Positions 1 to 11,448 of a stretch of 64,000 nucleotides of DNA are shown piece by piece; the first letter of the stretch is position 1; each line of letters begins with the position of its first letter. The notes under the pieces are model-generated. The model saw nothing but the letters and a program-made list of their open reading frames with translations, made no database searches and had not been told where the DNA came from. The translations under genes were made by a program, and so were the position numbers. The stretch spans positions 682,001 through 746,000 of the forward strand of contig JAHRHY010000023.1 in the NCBI GenBank assembly GCA_019671135.1. The letters run 5' to 3'. The stretch is from Linnemannia hyalina. Lineage: Eukaryota; Mortierellomycota; Mortierellomycetes; Mortierellales; Mortierellaceae.

Positions 1-326
1 ACCACGCACAATGAAGTCCTTTGCAAGCCATTGAGCTCTCCAACGGTCGCGCTTCGGCAGCAGCCCGCGGTTTAGCTACCGCTTTTCGTGAAGATAAATG
101 CAATACTCGTGCAAGACAGACCCGCAATGTTCGAGTGTACCATACAAATGTCGGCGAGAACTCAAACCATATCGTCTCGTCCGTCGCTGGCCACTCGCTT
201 GCCATATCTCTTTTATTCTTTTATTGACTACTACTATTCAACTATTCACAACCGCAAATGAGATTCAGCAAGGAAGCTGCATCTAGATCTTGCTGGGTTC
301 AAAAAAAACAACAACAAGCTGGGAGT
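1..326. other. 5' edge of window, no gene recognised
   Basis: No open frame here has convincing protein character. The right part (about 230-326) lies just downstream of the stop codon of the minus-strand IATP-like gene and probably contains its 3' UTR and terminator. A short CAA run near 300-318 is the only visible simple sequence. Confidence 0.4.
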
Positions 327-559
327 TTACTTGTTAGCCTTGGCGGCTGCAGCCTTCTCGGCCTCCTCTCTCTGCTTCTTGGCAGCGGCGGCCTTCTCTG
401 CCTCCTATTGTGTTTAGAGAATGGAGTCAGTCCTCTGTGTTCTGCATTCAAGTGAAGGAGATGATGTTGATCGAATGAGGTGTATGGTTTATTTACCCTT
501 TGGCGGATGTAAGCGTCCTCGGCAGCCTTTTCGCGGTTTCCAAGGGGGTTTGTATTCAT
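327..559 (-). CDS. short IATP-like (mitochondrial F1-ATPase inhibitor family) protein, 2 exons
   Basis: Complement(join(327..404,497..559)), 46 residues. Exon 1 starts MNTNPLGNREKAAEDAYIRQ and exon 2 gives a Glu/Ala/Lys helix ending KANK and TAA. The 92-nt intron has a GTAAAT donor and a TAG acceptor, and joining restores one frame (21 + 26 codons). The segment EKAAEDAYIRQREAEK resembles the inhibitory helix of IATP/Inh1-Stf1 proteins, which bind F1-ATPase and block ATP hydrolysis when the membrane potential falls. That role is from family knowledge. The protein is much shorter than classical IATP, and no mitochondrial presequence is visible before the motif. It may therefore be a cytosolic or stress-type relative, or an unannotated upstream exon may exist. 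The gene is transcribed away from the BAR-SH3 gene. Confidence 0.6.
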
Positions 560-1777
560 GATGGTGCTGTGGTGTTGTCGGGTGGGAACGTGTGTGTGTT
601 TGGGGAATAAACAGGAGGCTGTTGGCAAGCCTGGGCCGCGCTTTTATTTCGTTTTGCGAGAAATTTACTTTGTCAAGCAGCTGGTATGATGACGTTATGA
701 GCTTTGCCGATGATGATGACCCCTTTTGATGGGAGAAAAGGTATTGGAGTGAATACTTTATTCTTCCATTTGTTTCTAGAGACAGAGGCTGAGCCAACGG
801 TCCAACAGTCCAAGAGTCCAACTCTGTCTGATCGAAGTTAACTCGACTCGATAATGCCTGGGCTGCGAGGCATGCGCTTCCGGGTACTCATGAGGCCATA
901 TGCAGCAGGGGAAGTTTGTGTAGACAAGGGATGGTGTTTGTATTATGATGGTGACGATCAAAGGAAGAGCAGAAAAGAGGAACAGAGGTGCAGGTGGATG
1001 CAATACCAAGGCCACAAAGTACTGATGATGATCGTCCTTGTCGAGCAGATCAACACATGGGCCTGAAACTTTATTTTATCATATTTGCGCTGTGTCAAGC
1101 TTCTTGTTAAACCCAAGTTGCTTCTGGTTAGACCATCATTCACAAAAGACGAGAACCGTCCCGTCAATGTTGACAGGCATCTGTCCGTTGTGATGTGCCG
1201 AGGTCAATTCACCAGTGGTATGGCTACAACACTGCAGTGTCAGTTGTGTGCCACCAATATCTGATCCATCGATCTATCGAGTGAGATTGAAGGGAAGCCA
1301 ATAATGATTCTTCTTAACTTGTAGTTATGAGGCGACTAATATTAGTCTCAGTCTCTTTGGATACTTCTTTTTATTCTATTTCTTCTTTGAAAGGCTTTTC
1401 CCTTTTCTCTTTCCTCCCCTCTTTTTGTCTCTCCTCTCGCCTCTCCTTGTCTTCTCACACTTTACCTTCCTTCCTTCCTTCCTTCCTTCCTTCCTTCCTT
1501 CCTTCCTTCCCTCTCTCTCATTCCTCTCTCATTCTTCTCTTCTCTTCTCTTCCCCTCGACTCATTTCCTCTCCCTCTCTCTCATTCCTTCTCACTCCCCC
1601 CTCAGCCGTTCCTCCTTCCTACCTCGAGCCTTGGTGCTCTCTCCACACTGCTCAAAAACCCTGCCTTTATATTTTATTTTTTCCCTTCACACTTTTCCAC
1701 GCCTGCTCTCGTTTTTCGTTTCTGTTAACCGTGCTCCTTCTTGGCCCTTTTCTCATACCGACTACCCCCAGCCAAGA
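560..1777. other. intergenic region between divergent genes
   Basis: Presumed promoters and 5' UTRs of the IATP-like gene (-) and the BAR-SH3 gene (+). From about 1340 to 1760 the plus strand is strongly pyrimidine-rich, a common feature of fungal promoters just upstream of start codons. It includes a (TTCC)n microsatellite at about 1465-1510. No credible gene was seen. Confidence 0.5.
1465..1510. repeat. (TTCC)n microsatellite
   Basis: About eleven consecutive TTCC units lie in the pyrimidine-rich leader region upstream of the BAR-SH3 gene. Confidence 0.9.
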
Positions 1778-4700
1778 ATGATTAAAAACATTGGCAAGTT
1801 CAAGCAGGTACGACACACACATAGAACAACAACAACAGCAACAACAAAAAACTTTCTCATTTGCTGGAGCATGAACCCAACTAAGGATATTTTATTCATC
1901 ACGACAAATAGTGGACAGGCGAAAAGATTGGCAAGGCTCAAAAGACTCGGATGGACGAGGACTTTAATGGACTCCAAACCGAGACCGAGGCCCAGCGAGT
2001 CTCCCTCGACAAACTACATGAATCCTCCCATGCATACCTCAAGGCCATGAGTAAGTTCAACCAGCCTAGCTTGACTTGGGGATGAACCCAAACACAGACA
2101 ACAAGAGACATCGGGAACCAAGAATAGATCCCCTCTCTCCTTTCCCACTGTCTCCCCTTGCAACTTCACTTATTTGTCCGGCGTTGTCTTGGGTTCCCAT
2201 CCTGTGAAGGGCTGAACTACCCCCCCTCTCTCTCTCCTTCCCAACAGCAACAACAGCAATCCAACGGGGCCGAATGAACAGCCCGCACCTTTCAACCTTG
2301 AGCATTGTATGAATGGATGAAGAAGAAAAAAAAGTTAACCAATTGTTCTTCGTTTATAGGTAAACGAGTCGAAGGTGATGACAAGTCCAAACGACTGGCG
2401 ATCGAGACATTTGGTATCAGCATGTCCGACCAGAGTTATACCCTTCCTGAAGGTTTATCCTACAGAGAAGCCCTTCACCAAATGGGCGATGCTCACCAGA
2501 GTATTGGTGCTGCACAAGGCGAATTGGTAAGACCCAATTTCTCTCAATGCGCCCTTCTTTGTCACACCCGACACGGGCAACCATGCTATTCCTGACAAGG
2601 AAAGGGTCTGGACGCTTTTGTTTGTGCTTCTGTTTTGTGATCACCTTTGTGATCATCTTTGTGGTGATGTTGAGGTATCAGTCTTTCAAGGATACGATGT
2701 AAAAAAAGAAAACGTCTTTTGCTGGCGGACAGGCGGACAGTCAACTCTATCAGCAACAAGGAGACATTTTCATGCATGCCAGGACAAGAACGCATGATGG
2801 GCCACAATGCAAACTGGCTGACATGCTTTTCGTTTTGTCTTTTTTTTTTATTTTTTATTGTCGCCATATTCGTTTCTGGCGGTCAGATTATTCGATTGGG
2901 CAGCTCATATATTGAATGTCTGGAGAGGGCTCAGGCTCAGATGAAGGAGTACCAGGTATGTTTCCTTTGTTCTCTTTTTGTTTTACCGCACAATAGAGAA
3001 TCGGATAAAGTCCTGTCGATCCCATCCCTGTCCCTGCTGTTCTTTTGTTATCATTATTGTTACTGTTATTGTTGACTTGTGCAATTGTCCACTTCCTTCC
3101 TAACAATTTTGCTATCATCATGATTTCGGTGATGTTAATATATTGGGTTCAATAGGCCATGCAAAAAAAGCTGCATTCCAGGCGCCTCGACTATGATGCC
3201 AAACTGGCCAAGGTTCAAAAGGCCAAGAAGGAAAAGCCCGAGTGGGAGGAGGAGATGCAGGCCGCCAAGGCAAAATATGAAGAGACGCGTGAATGCGTTC
3301 TCGGAATAATGTCCGCGATTAGTGAATCTCAGGTAAGGCAGGAAGGGAATAGAAAAATGCAATAGAAAAAAAAAAAAAAAAGCCATTGAGATTGCAAGCG
3401 AACCAATCGACGAATGGACGGGGATCTAATAATGAAGGGAGCACCCTCTCTAACCTGTTCTTCTTATCCCGTTTCATCTCAAGGACGATAATGTTATCAG
3501 CCTGAAGGCATACTATGATGCCCAGCTTGCTTATGCCCGCAGGATGGTCGAGATTCTCGAGGCTGTCCCCGAGAGCACGTTTGCAGTATCGCCAAGTACA
3601 TCCCAGACCAGCCATGAACGCAAGGTCTATCGACAGAGCTCCTTTGACCCCGAGGAGGAACAATCCGACCACTCAGACGACCATTACAGCATCCACACGG
3701 TTCCTACTCCTACTACTGCTACCCCTACCACAGGAAGACACCAACAACTCTATCGCGCACCTTCATTTTCAGACGTTCGCCAGCAGAATACCTTCAACTC
3801 TAACCAGCACCCGGGCAGTAACGCTGACCTCAGTCGGCCCACGTCATATTTGGTACCCAATGGAACCTCAGTCAGGAAGAACAGCACAGGGATGAACAAG
3901 GCAAATGTACACCCAGCAAGTTCAGCCTCTGCACCAGCAGCAGCAGCACCGCTACCAGTGCGTGAGAAAGCATGCAAACAAGTCAGGGCACTGTACAACT
4001 TTGATGCGACTGCCGAAGGCGAGTTGTCATTGCGCAAGGGCGATGTTGTCAGGATCATTGAGGAAATTGACGAGGGCTGGTGGGAAGGCGAGCTGGTGGA
4101 TGCGAGTGGAGGACGGTGTGAGGGCATGTTCCCGTCCAATTATGTTGAGGAGATTGAGCAGCCTCAATTGCCACATCGCCAAGGATCGATACACTCCAGC
4201 TCGGATTCGACCCGGTACAACGATGTAGAAGAGAAGGTGTACTATGCGCGTGCAACAGCAGCGGCAGAATCATCCCCGCTGTACGAGGAACCTGAACCAA
4301 GTTTCGCGGAATCTGAGCCTGAGATTGAACCTGTTCAAGTTCCAGCAGCAAGACGAGCACCACCGCCACCTATGGTTCGCCAACAGTCGTTTACAGTGCC
4401 ACTTGCTCGTGCGACGCCACCACCCAGTCGACCTGCTTCGGGGATGGCGACGACTAGCAAGGCAGTTGGATCCAGGATGGCGCCTCCTCCACCACCGACT
4501 CGTCGTGTAGGAGGGTCTGTAGATATGACGACTCGACCTCCATCGGGAATGAACGTGGTGACGACACCTCCGACGGGTTCTGCAGCGACGATGACGGGAT
4601 ACAACAATAGTAATAATAATAACAACCGAGTGTCACCGATACCAGCAACGCCCAATGGTCACGGTCATGGATATGGACAAGGACAGGGACAAGGACAAGG

Positions 4701-4842
4701 AGGATATCTGCCGAGAGAGTGTCTAGGACAGAGGCAGGCGAGTGTGTCGTCGATGGGTGTGTGTAGGGAGTGTCAGTGCGATGAGTTTACGGCGAATGTG
4801 TTTAAGCCTGGGTCGTGCAACAACTGTTTCCACGCCCATTAG
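1778..4842 (+). CDS. endophilin-like BAR domain + SH3 protein, 6 exons
   Basis: Join(1778..1807,1912..2050,2360..2526,2887..2955,3156..3332,3484..4842), 646 residues; all junctions are GT..AG and in frame. Residues 1-235 read as an N-BAR domain. The N-terminus [20 protein letters not shown], a '[12 protein letters not shown]' helix, the '[16 protein letters not shown]' helix (like the endophilin RRLDFDYKKKR segment) and '[16 protein letters not shown]' follow the endophilin order. An SH3 domain at about 358-420 has the [22 protein letters not shown] and FPSNYVEEI motifs. Such proteins bend and scission membranes in endocytosis and recruit proline-rich partners; that role is family knowledge. 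The linker is Ser/Pro-rich with PPPP stretches. The last 26 residues form a Cys/His cluster ([15 protein letters not shown] then CNNCFHAH) that may bind zinc and is not part of animal endophilin. Confidence 0.88.
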
Positions 4843-5491
4843 ACTGACTGTCGATAATAAACAACAGTGACGCGCTTGTGGCGCGAGGCAAATTGAAGGA
4901 AAGGAATTGATCAATCAATCAATTAATCAATCAAAAGAATGATACGCGTCTCGTTCCATCACCCTTCGTTTTATCAGACTGTAGTTTTCTACTCTAGTCC
5001 ACCTACCACACGCACCCCACCCTTCTTCCCTTCCCTTCTTCTACGCACTCGACACGAATTAATATCTACCAGCAGCAACAAAGCACCACCACCACCACCA
5101 CCACCAACAACACCAACACCACCACCAGCGCAAAAACAAACACAAACACAAACAAGCAACTATACATCACGCGAGGGCAAGTGAGTGATCTCACTCCTCA
5201 TCCTCTCTTTTTACTCTCACTCTACTCTACTCTACTCCACGTCGCTCTTTACCTTTGCAATTGCACATTCCTCCTCTTCTCTTTCTTCATCTCCATCTCA
5301 TCGAAAAGGAGGGTACGTGAACAAGACAAGCAACAAATCTAATCATTTCACCCAAAGACATCGCTTCTTTCTTTTCTTCTTTTTGTTTCCTTGGGTACTG
5401 ACATTAAACTTTAGCTTGCTCCCCTTGTAGGAACAAACACATTCAAACCAACAAATCGCATCTTGGAGGAGGACAAACACAAAGAGTCAGT
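4843..5491. other. intergenic / 5' leader of the APSES gene
   Basis: A 3' UTR (AATAAA-like signal near 4855) is followed by a C/T- and CA-rich stretch. It contains (CAC)n near 5084-5105 and then pyrimidine runs to 5430. It probably holds the promoter and a long, possibly spliced 5' UTR of the downstream factor; for example, GCAAGTGAGTG at about 5176 resembles a donor. No protein gene was seen. Confidence 0.4.
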
Positions 5492-5573
5492 ATGGATCAG
5501 CACCAGTACAGGCTGCATCAACAGCACCTGCAACAACAGCAGCAACAACAGCAGCAACAACGGCAGCAGCACC

Positions 5574-5606
<33 letters not shown>

Positions 5607-8600
5607 CACAACAACAACACCTACATCACCAACAACAGCTCCAACAGCAGCCACATGTACAACAACAACACCCCCCACAACAACAACAGCAGCAACAACA
5701 GCAGCAGCAGCAACACCTACACCAACAATATCAAAGACACCATATCCTCCACTCAGACCAGCATGGAATGCCACTCTCCAGTCCACAAGATCACCCCCAA
5801 CTCTCCCTCAGCGGTCTCCCTCCTTTCCATCATCGCACCCCTGCCACGGGTATGGTCAACATGAACAACAACCCCGCCACCATGGTCATGCAGTCCGCCA
5901 TTCACTCACCCGGAGCACCCCTGTCGCCTCGGACACCTGGCCTTCCCGGCTCCCCGATAGGATCACAGCAGGCCCAAGGGATAGGATTTGGACCGCCTGG
6001 AGGAGGAGGAGGGATGCCTTCGCCCGTAGGACCTCCGCCTTATAAAACCTCGACAGCTGCATTGTTGCAACAACAACGACAGCAACAATTGCTCCAACAA
6101 CAAGCACAACAACAAGCACAGCAAGCCCAACAGGCTCACCAACAGCAATTGTTGCAGCAACAATTACAGCAGCAGCAGCTCCAACAACAACAATTGCAGC
6201 AGCAGCAAGCCCAGCAGCACCAACTGCAGTTGCAAGCCCAGCAGCAACAACAACAGCAGTTACAACAACAGCAGCAGCAACAGTTACAGCAGCAGCATAT
6301 ACAACAACAGCAACAACAACAACAACACTTACAATCCCCTCGGCCATTGGTGCCCCCCAACACAACACAGTCGCCACAACAAGCTGCTCTGCACAGGTCA
6401 TCGATCCCGAGCCCGAGCTCGGCCCCCCAAACCCATACCAGTCATCCGATTCCTCTCAGTAATATTATCACCACAGGACCACCTCCATCGTCCATTCCCG
6501 CCGTGCAATCATCGCCTGTTTCACCGACTGATCCGAAGCCCACATCTCTCCAACTCTTACGACAGCGCCAGCAAGAGCTCGAGTTGCAGCGGAAAAAGGA
6601 TCTTGAGCTTCGGAAGCAACGGGAATTGGAAGAACAGAAGCAGCGGGAGCTGGAAGAACAGCGCCAACGCGAGTTGGAGGAGCAAAAGAAACGCGAGTTG
6701 GAGGAACAGAGATTGCGAGACATCGAGGAGCAGAAGCTGCGTGAGATCGAGGAGCAACGGTTACGCGAGCTGGAAGAACAAAAACAACGCGAGCTGGAAG
6801 AGCAACGGCAGCGAGAGATCGAGGATCAAAGACTACGCGAGGCTGAGGAACAGAGATTGCGAGAGATCGAGGAGCAGAGGCTGCATGAGATCGAGGAGCA
6901 GCGCAAGAGAGAGTCCGAGGAGCAGCGTCAGAGAGAGTTTGAGGAACAGCGCCAGAGAGAGTTCGAGGAGCAGCGTCAGAGGGAATTCGAGGAGCAGCGC
7001 AAGAGAGAGTTTGAGGAGCAACGCCTGAGAGAGTTCGATGACCCACGGCAGAGAGATTTTGAAGATCAACGGCAGCACGATCTCGAACAGCAACGGCAAC
7101 GCGAACTCGAGCAGCTGAGGCAACGGGATCTTGAGCTACAAAGACAGCGAGAACTAGAGAAGCAACGATTGGCAGAGTTACATCGACAGCAGCAACTCGA
7201 ACTCGAACAACGACACCAAATGGAAGAGCAAAGGCAACGTGAGGAGGATGAACGGCGCCAGCGTGAGTTTGAGCAGAAACGACGCCAGCAGTCGGAGCAA
7301 CATCAGACGGATCACCAGCATCAGCCATTACATCGCCTCAACCCACCACATACCATGGACACCGCACAATCGGATCAAGCGTACTCCACAGATCCCTACC
7401 ATCAGCACTATCAGCCCCCGATGCAGTCTAGCCATCAGTCATCAAACTTGTATGGATCGAATGACCCCAATACGGAGACAAGGACGCCACACAGTCAACA
7501 GCAGGACGAGAGAGACATGCCTCCCCAGGAATACCAGCCTCAACCATCCTCGACTGTTCATTACATGGAGACTGACACTGATAATGGGGCTCCGAGCATC
7601 ACTGCCATCAAGGTGGAGGAACAGTCAGCCATGGTACAGAGCACGGCACAACCGAAGATCCTCCCTCATCCACACCCATCACCGCAGCAGCAATTTCAGC
7701 ATCATCAGCCAGAACCTCCACAACTGCAGCCAATGGCGGCGCCAATGCTGACGCCACAACTGCCGCTGGATGATAAACCAGTCCATGATGCGCCCATCGG
7801 ACCAAGCCAGATCTTCAAAGCGACATACTCTGGCGTTCCAGTTTATGAGATGATTTGCAAAGGCGTGGCAGTCATGAGGCGACGATCGGACTCGTATTTG
7901 AATGCAACACAGATCCTCAAGGTGGCGGACTTTGACAAACCTCAGCGTACACGCATCCTGGAGCGGGAGGTTCAGAAGGGCGAGCACGAGAAGGTCCAAG
8001 GAGGATACGGAAAATACCAAGGTATGAACTATCAATTAATTATTGACAATAGCTATTGAACGTGGGCATGAAGGAGGACACGGCGATTGACCGAGTATAT
8101 TTCAAATGGGCATAATAGGCACATGGGTCCCGTATGAACGAGGACTTCAGCTTTGTCAGGAATACAACGTCGTCTATCTTCTTCAACCGATATTGGAGTA
8201 TCAGGCCACAAAGACGAGTCCACCCTTGGCGCCAAAACATATCACTGCCGCTTCGAATCGGCCACGGAAACCACGAGAGCCTCGCCCTGTAGGATCGACG
8301 CCAGTGGGGACACCCAAGATGAAGAAATCAAAGATAGACATTGCAACTCAAATCCTGCCCAAGCCAATGGACCTAATCATAGGACTTCCAGAAGAAACCT
8401 CTACTCCGTTTGAAGAAGGCGATACCGGAACAGCACTATCAGGAACAGAAGGCGACGAGGATGCGGCTGAGGACATGACCGGAACGTCTGATGATGGTGG
8501 CGAAGGTACGCGTTGTTCGTTCTTTTATCAGCTCATAAATCTTTTTACAACTAAAATAAGGTCGTAATTAACACTCTTCTTTCCTATGTCCGTCGTTCTA

Positions 8601-11095
8601 TAGATAGTGACGTGAGTATGGACGACACGATGAGTCTGTTGTCAGATCGTAGCTTGAGCCAAAGCATGACTCCCTCACCAACCCGATCGCACGACGACCT
8701 TTCTACCGACGATGCTTCAGACAAGGAGAGCCACTCATCCTATTCGTCAGAATCACCTTCAACATCCCCCTCAGCCAAGGCCCGTCACATGTCGCCCAAC
8801 TCACGCAAGAAGCATCGACGATCTGGTGATGAACTCTTTCACGGAAGCGAGGACCAACTCCCAACCACACCTCAGAGGAAACGGAGAACTCGACGAGACG
8901 GAACTATGGACGGCGATCTGGAAGGCAGCTCTCAAGCAGAGGACGAGGGCAACAATGACGACCGGGAGGGCTCCTTTCTGCGGGATAACTCTCCTAGCGT
9001 CAACGGCAAGGAGGCTCGGAGATCGAACTCGCGCACACGGGCTTCGGATCAGGATCAGGATCAGGATGACCGCAAGTCGACCACGTCCTCAATTGTGACA
9101 GCCACAGCTACCTTAACCGCCTCTGGTGATATCCTCGCCCGCGGTCCTCATGCCGAGATGCTGTTGGAGTACTTCATCTCGGATTCTCCAGGTCTTCCTA
9201 CTCTTCTCACCCAACCACCATCGGATTTGGACGTGAATGTTGTGATCGATGAGGAGGGACACACAGCACTCCACTGGGCGGCAGCGATGGCGAAACCGGA
9301 TGTGATCAGGCTACTGATCCAGCTTGGCGCCGACACCTATCGGGTCAACACGGACGGACAGACGGCGCTCATGCGGAGTGTGCTCTTTAGCAACAATTTT
9401 GAGCAAAAAGAGTTTGTTACTCTGCTTGAGCTTTTGCAAAAGTCCATCTTTACGATCGACAAGGACGACCAGACTGTATTCCACCATGTGGCGATCACGG
9501 CTGGCCAGCGAGGCAAGATTCACGCAGCACGGTACTACCTCGAATGTCTACTCGCCAAGTTGGCCAATCACCCATCCGAGTTGGCGTCGATTATCAATGT
9601 GCAGGACCGGGAGGGCGATACTGCGCTGACGATTGCGGCGAGACTCAAAGTTGGTGGCAAGAAGGTGGTCAAGATGCTGCTGGATGCAGGTGCGGATGCC
9701 AAGATTCGGAACCATCTGGGCAAGAACGCCGAGGATTATATTGAGGAGACCGAGCAGGCGATTACTTCAGCTGTTGCATCCACGGCATCAGCGGCAGCGG
9801 CAGCGGCAGCAGCATCAGTCAACACGAACGGAAGTACCAATGGACATGATGCAACTGCTGCAACGGCACTTGGAGCTTCTCCTGCTGGACCAGGAGCTAC
9901 AACAAAGGCGGCGGTGAGTCCGAACGGTGCTGCTCCTCCAGCAAATGGAGTACAAGCCACGGTGCCAAGCCTACCAGAAGAGTCAAAGACGCAAAGTCGG
10001 TACCCGACTCAAGTTCAGGATTTCCGTGCAGAAAAGTCCTCCATCGGCCACCCAACAGCTGGAATGGCTGGTGCCGGCCGCAAGGCCACACCAGGTGCTC
10101 ATCTCCAGCAGCAACAACAGCAACATTCGTCATCGGCCTCCAGCAGTCTCTATAAGCAACTTCAGGAAGCCAACTCCAAATCTGGACCTCCCGCCAACAC
10201 CGCCACCACCACGACCGCCATGCCACCGCCTACTTCATTGCCAAATGGACAGTCTTTGACGGCGTCGACTCGGAACGTGGTGATCCCGACAGTGAGCGAC
10301 TTGTTTGGGCAGCTGACGCACTCGTACGAGAAGGATATCTTTGAGAAGGACCAGGATATTGTCGAGGCGCGCAACCTGCTCCAGGGTATGCAGTCCGAGA
10401 TTTGGGAAGGTCGTCGGACGATTCTGGAGTTGAAGTCTACGGCGTCGATGTTGAAGAAGGCCGAGGAGGAGATTCGAGAACTGGAGAAGAAGATCAAGCA
10501 GGAGGTTCATATCCGACAGCGACTGCGGCTGGAGGAATTGATTCACGAGCAGGAGGAGGAGGAGGAGGAAGGGCTCAAGCACAAGCAACCGGTGAATGGT
10601 GTTCTTGAGGTGAAGGGACATGATGACATGGATGTAGAGAAGGAGGCGGAGAAGAAGGGAGTCGTAACCGAGGCACAGCCGCAAGGAAACGAATCGACAA
10701 CACAAGCGGTTTTTGATGGACTGAATGGAGAGGCGAAGGAATTCATGCCCTCTACGACCAAAGGATCGGAGACTACGGACGCGCCTGTTCCGAACGCCAC
10801 TACTGAGATGGAGGCAACTACCACCAAGGCGACATTACCAGCAGCGCCTTTGAGTGACCATCCAGAAAGGGTACAACAACCATTGAAGAATGAGGCGGAG
10901 ACATTGCGGACGAAATTGGAGGAACTGCAGAAGAAGCGCAAGGAAAGGGTGGACGAAATGGTGGCGCTGAAGAGTCAGCAGGGAACGCGACGACACGAGT
11001 ACCAGCGATTGATTGCACTTTGCTGTAATGTTTCTATGGACCAGGTCGATGGGCTTTTGCAGCCCCTTTTGACGTCTCTTGGCGAGGATGTTTGA
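5492..11095 (+). CDS. APSES/KilA-N DNA-binding, ankyrin-repeat transcription factor (MBP1/SWI4-SWI6 type), 3 exons
   Basis: Join(5492..8021,8119..8505,8604..11095), 1,802 residues; the two introns are 97 and 98 nt and both restore the frame. Residues 1-~290 are dominated by poly-Gln, and ~350-620 form a charged repeat of 'EEQRQRE' type units predicted as a long helix or coiled coil. The APSES domain is at ~770-870 ([32 protein letters not shown], then [14 protein letters not shown] across intron 1). Ankyrin repeats at ~1185-1355 include [20 protein letters not shown] and [14 protein letters not shown], followed by a C-terminal coiled coil. This order matches MBF/SBF factors that bind MCB/SCB sites and drive G1/S transcription. 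The DNA-binding domain is normally near the N-terminus in yeast relatives, so the ~770-residue extension is unusual. ATG 5492 is the first Met of the open frame; upstream UTR introns are possible. Confidence 0.9.
6050..6345 (+). repeat. CAG/CAA trinucleotide-rich (poly-Gln) coding tract
   Basis: Mixed CAG and CAA codons give long Gln runs interrupted by Leu/Ala inside the APSES factor. A similar tract lies at about 5510-5720. Mixed codons reduce slippage compared with a pure CAG run. Confidence 0.85.
6590..7290 (+). repeat. coding minisatellite for 'EEQRQRE'-type helix repeats
   Basis: About 25 degenerate 24-nt units encode 8-residue repeats (x-L/F-E-E-Q-R-x-R). This makes a highly charged, probably single long helix between the Gln-rich N-terminus and the APSES domain. 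Confidence 0.85.
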
Positions 11096-11448
11096 GTCTG
11101 GGGTATGTCTGGACGAGCGAGCGATTAATATTTTTTTTAGTTATCTTTTTGTCACATTGTAAATTTACATTACCCTACCAGAAACCGTTGAACCACATAC
11201 AAAAAATGGCGAAGCCAACAACGATGCTTTGGAAAACATTTATTTGTTGTTTGGTGGTACACGGTGAGAATGCTTTGATAAGTGATGAACAAGCTGCGAA
11301 AAAAGCGAGAAAGGAAAGGAAAGGAAAGGAAAGGAAAGGAAAGGAAAGGAAAGAAAAGGCATGAATATGAAATAAACGAACGAGCAAAGAACAAAAAAAG
11401 AAAGTGGGGGAAAGAAACAAGATAACAACATGCTAGAGCATCGCTTAT
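11096..11448. other. convergent intergenic region, (GGAAA)n repeat
   Basis: This is the 3' region of two convergent genes (APSES + and MFS -). It holds a (GGAAA)n microsatellite at about 11308-11352 and A/T-rich termination-like sequence. No gene was seen. Confidence 0.6.

Noticed and set aside
5487..6401. Long minus-strand frames opposite the Gln-rich part of the APSES gene (Ala/Val-, Leu- or Cys-rich)
   Set aside because: They are antisense shadows of CAG/CAA repeats.
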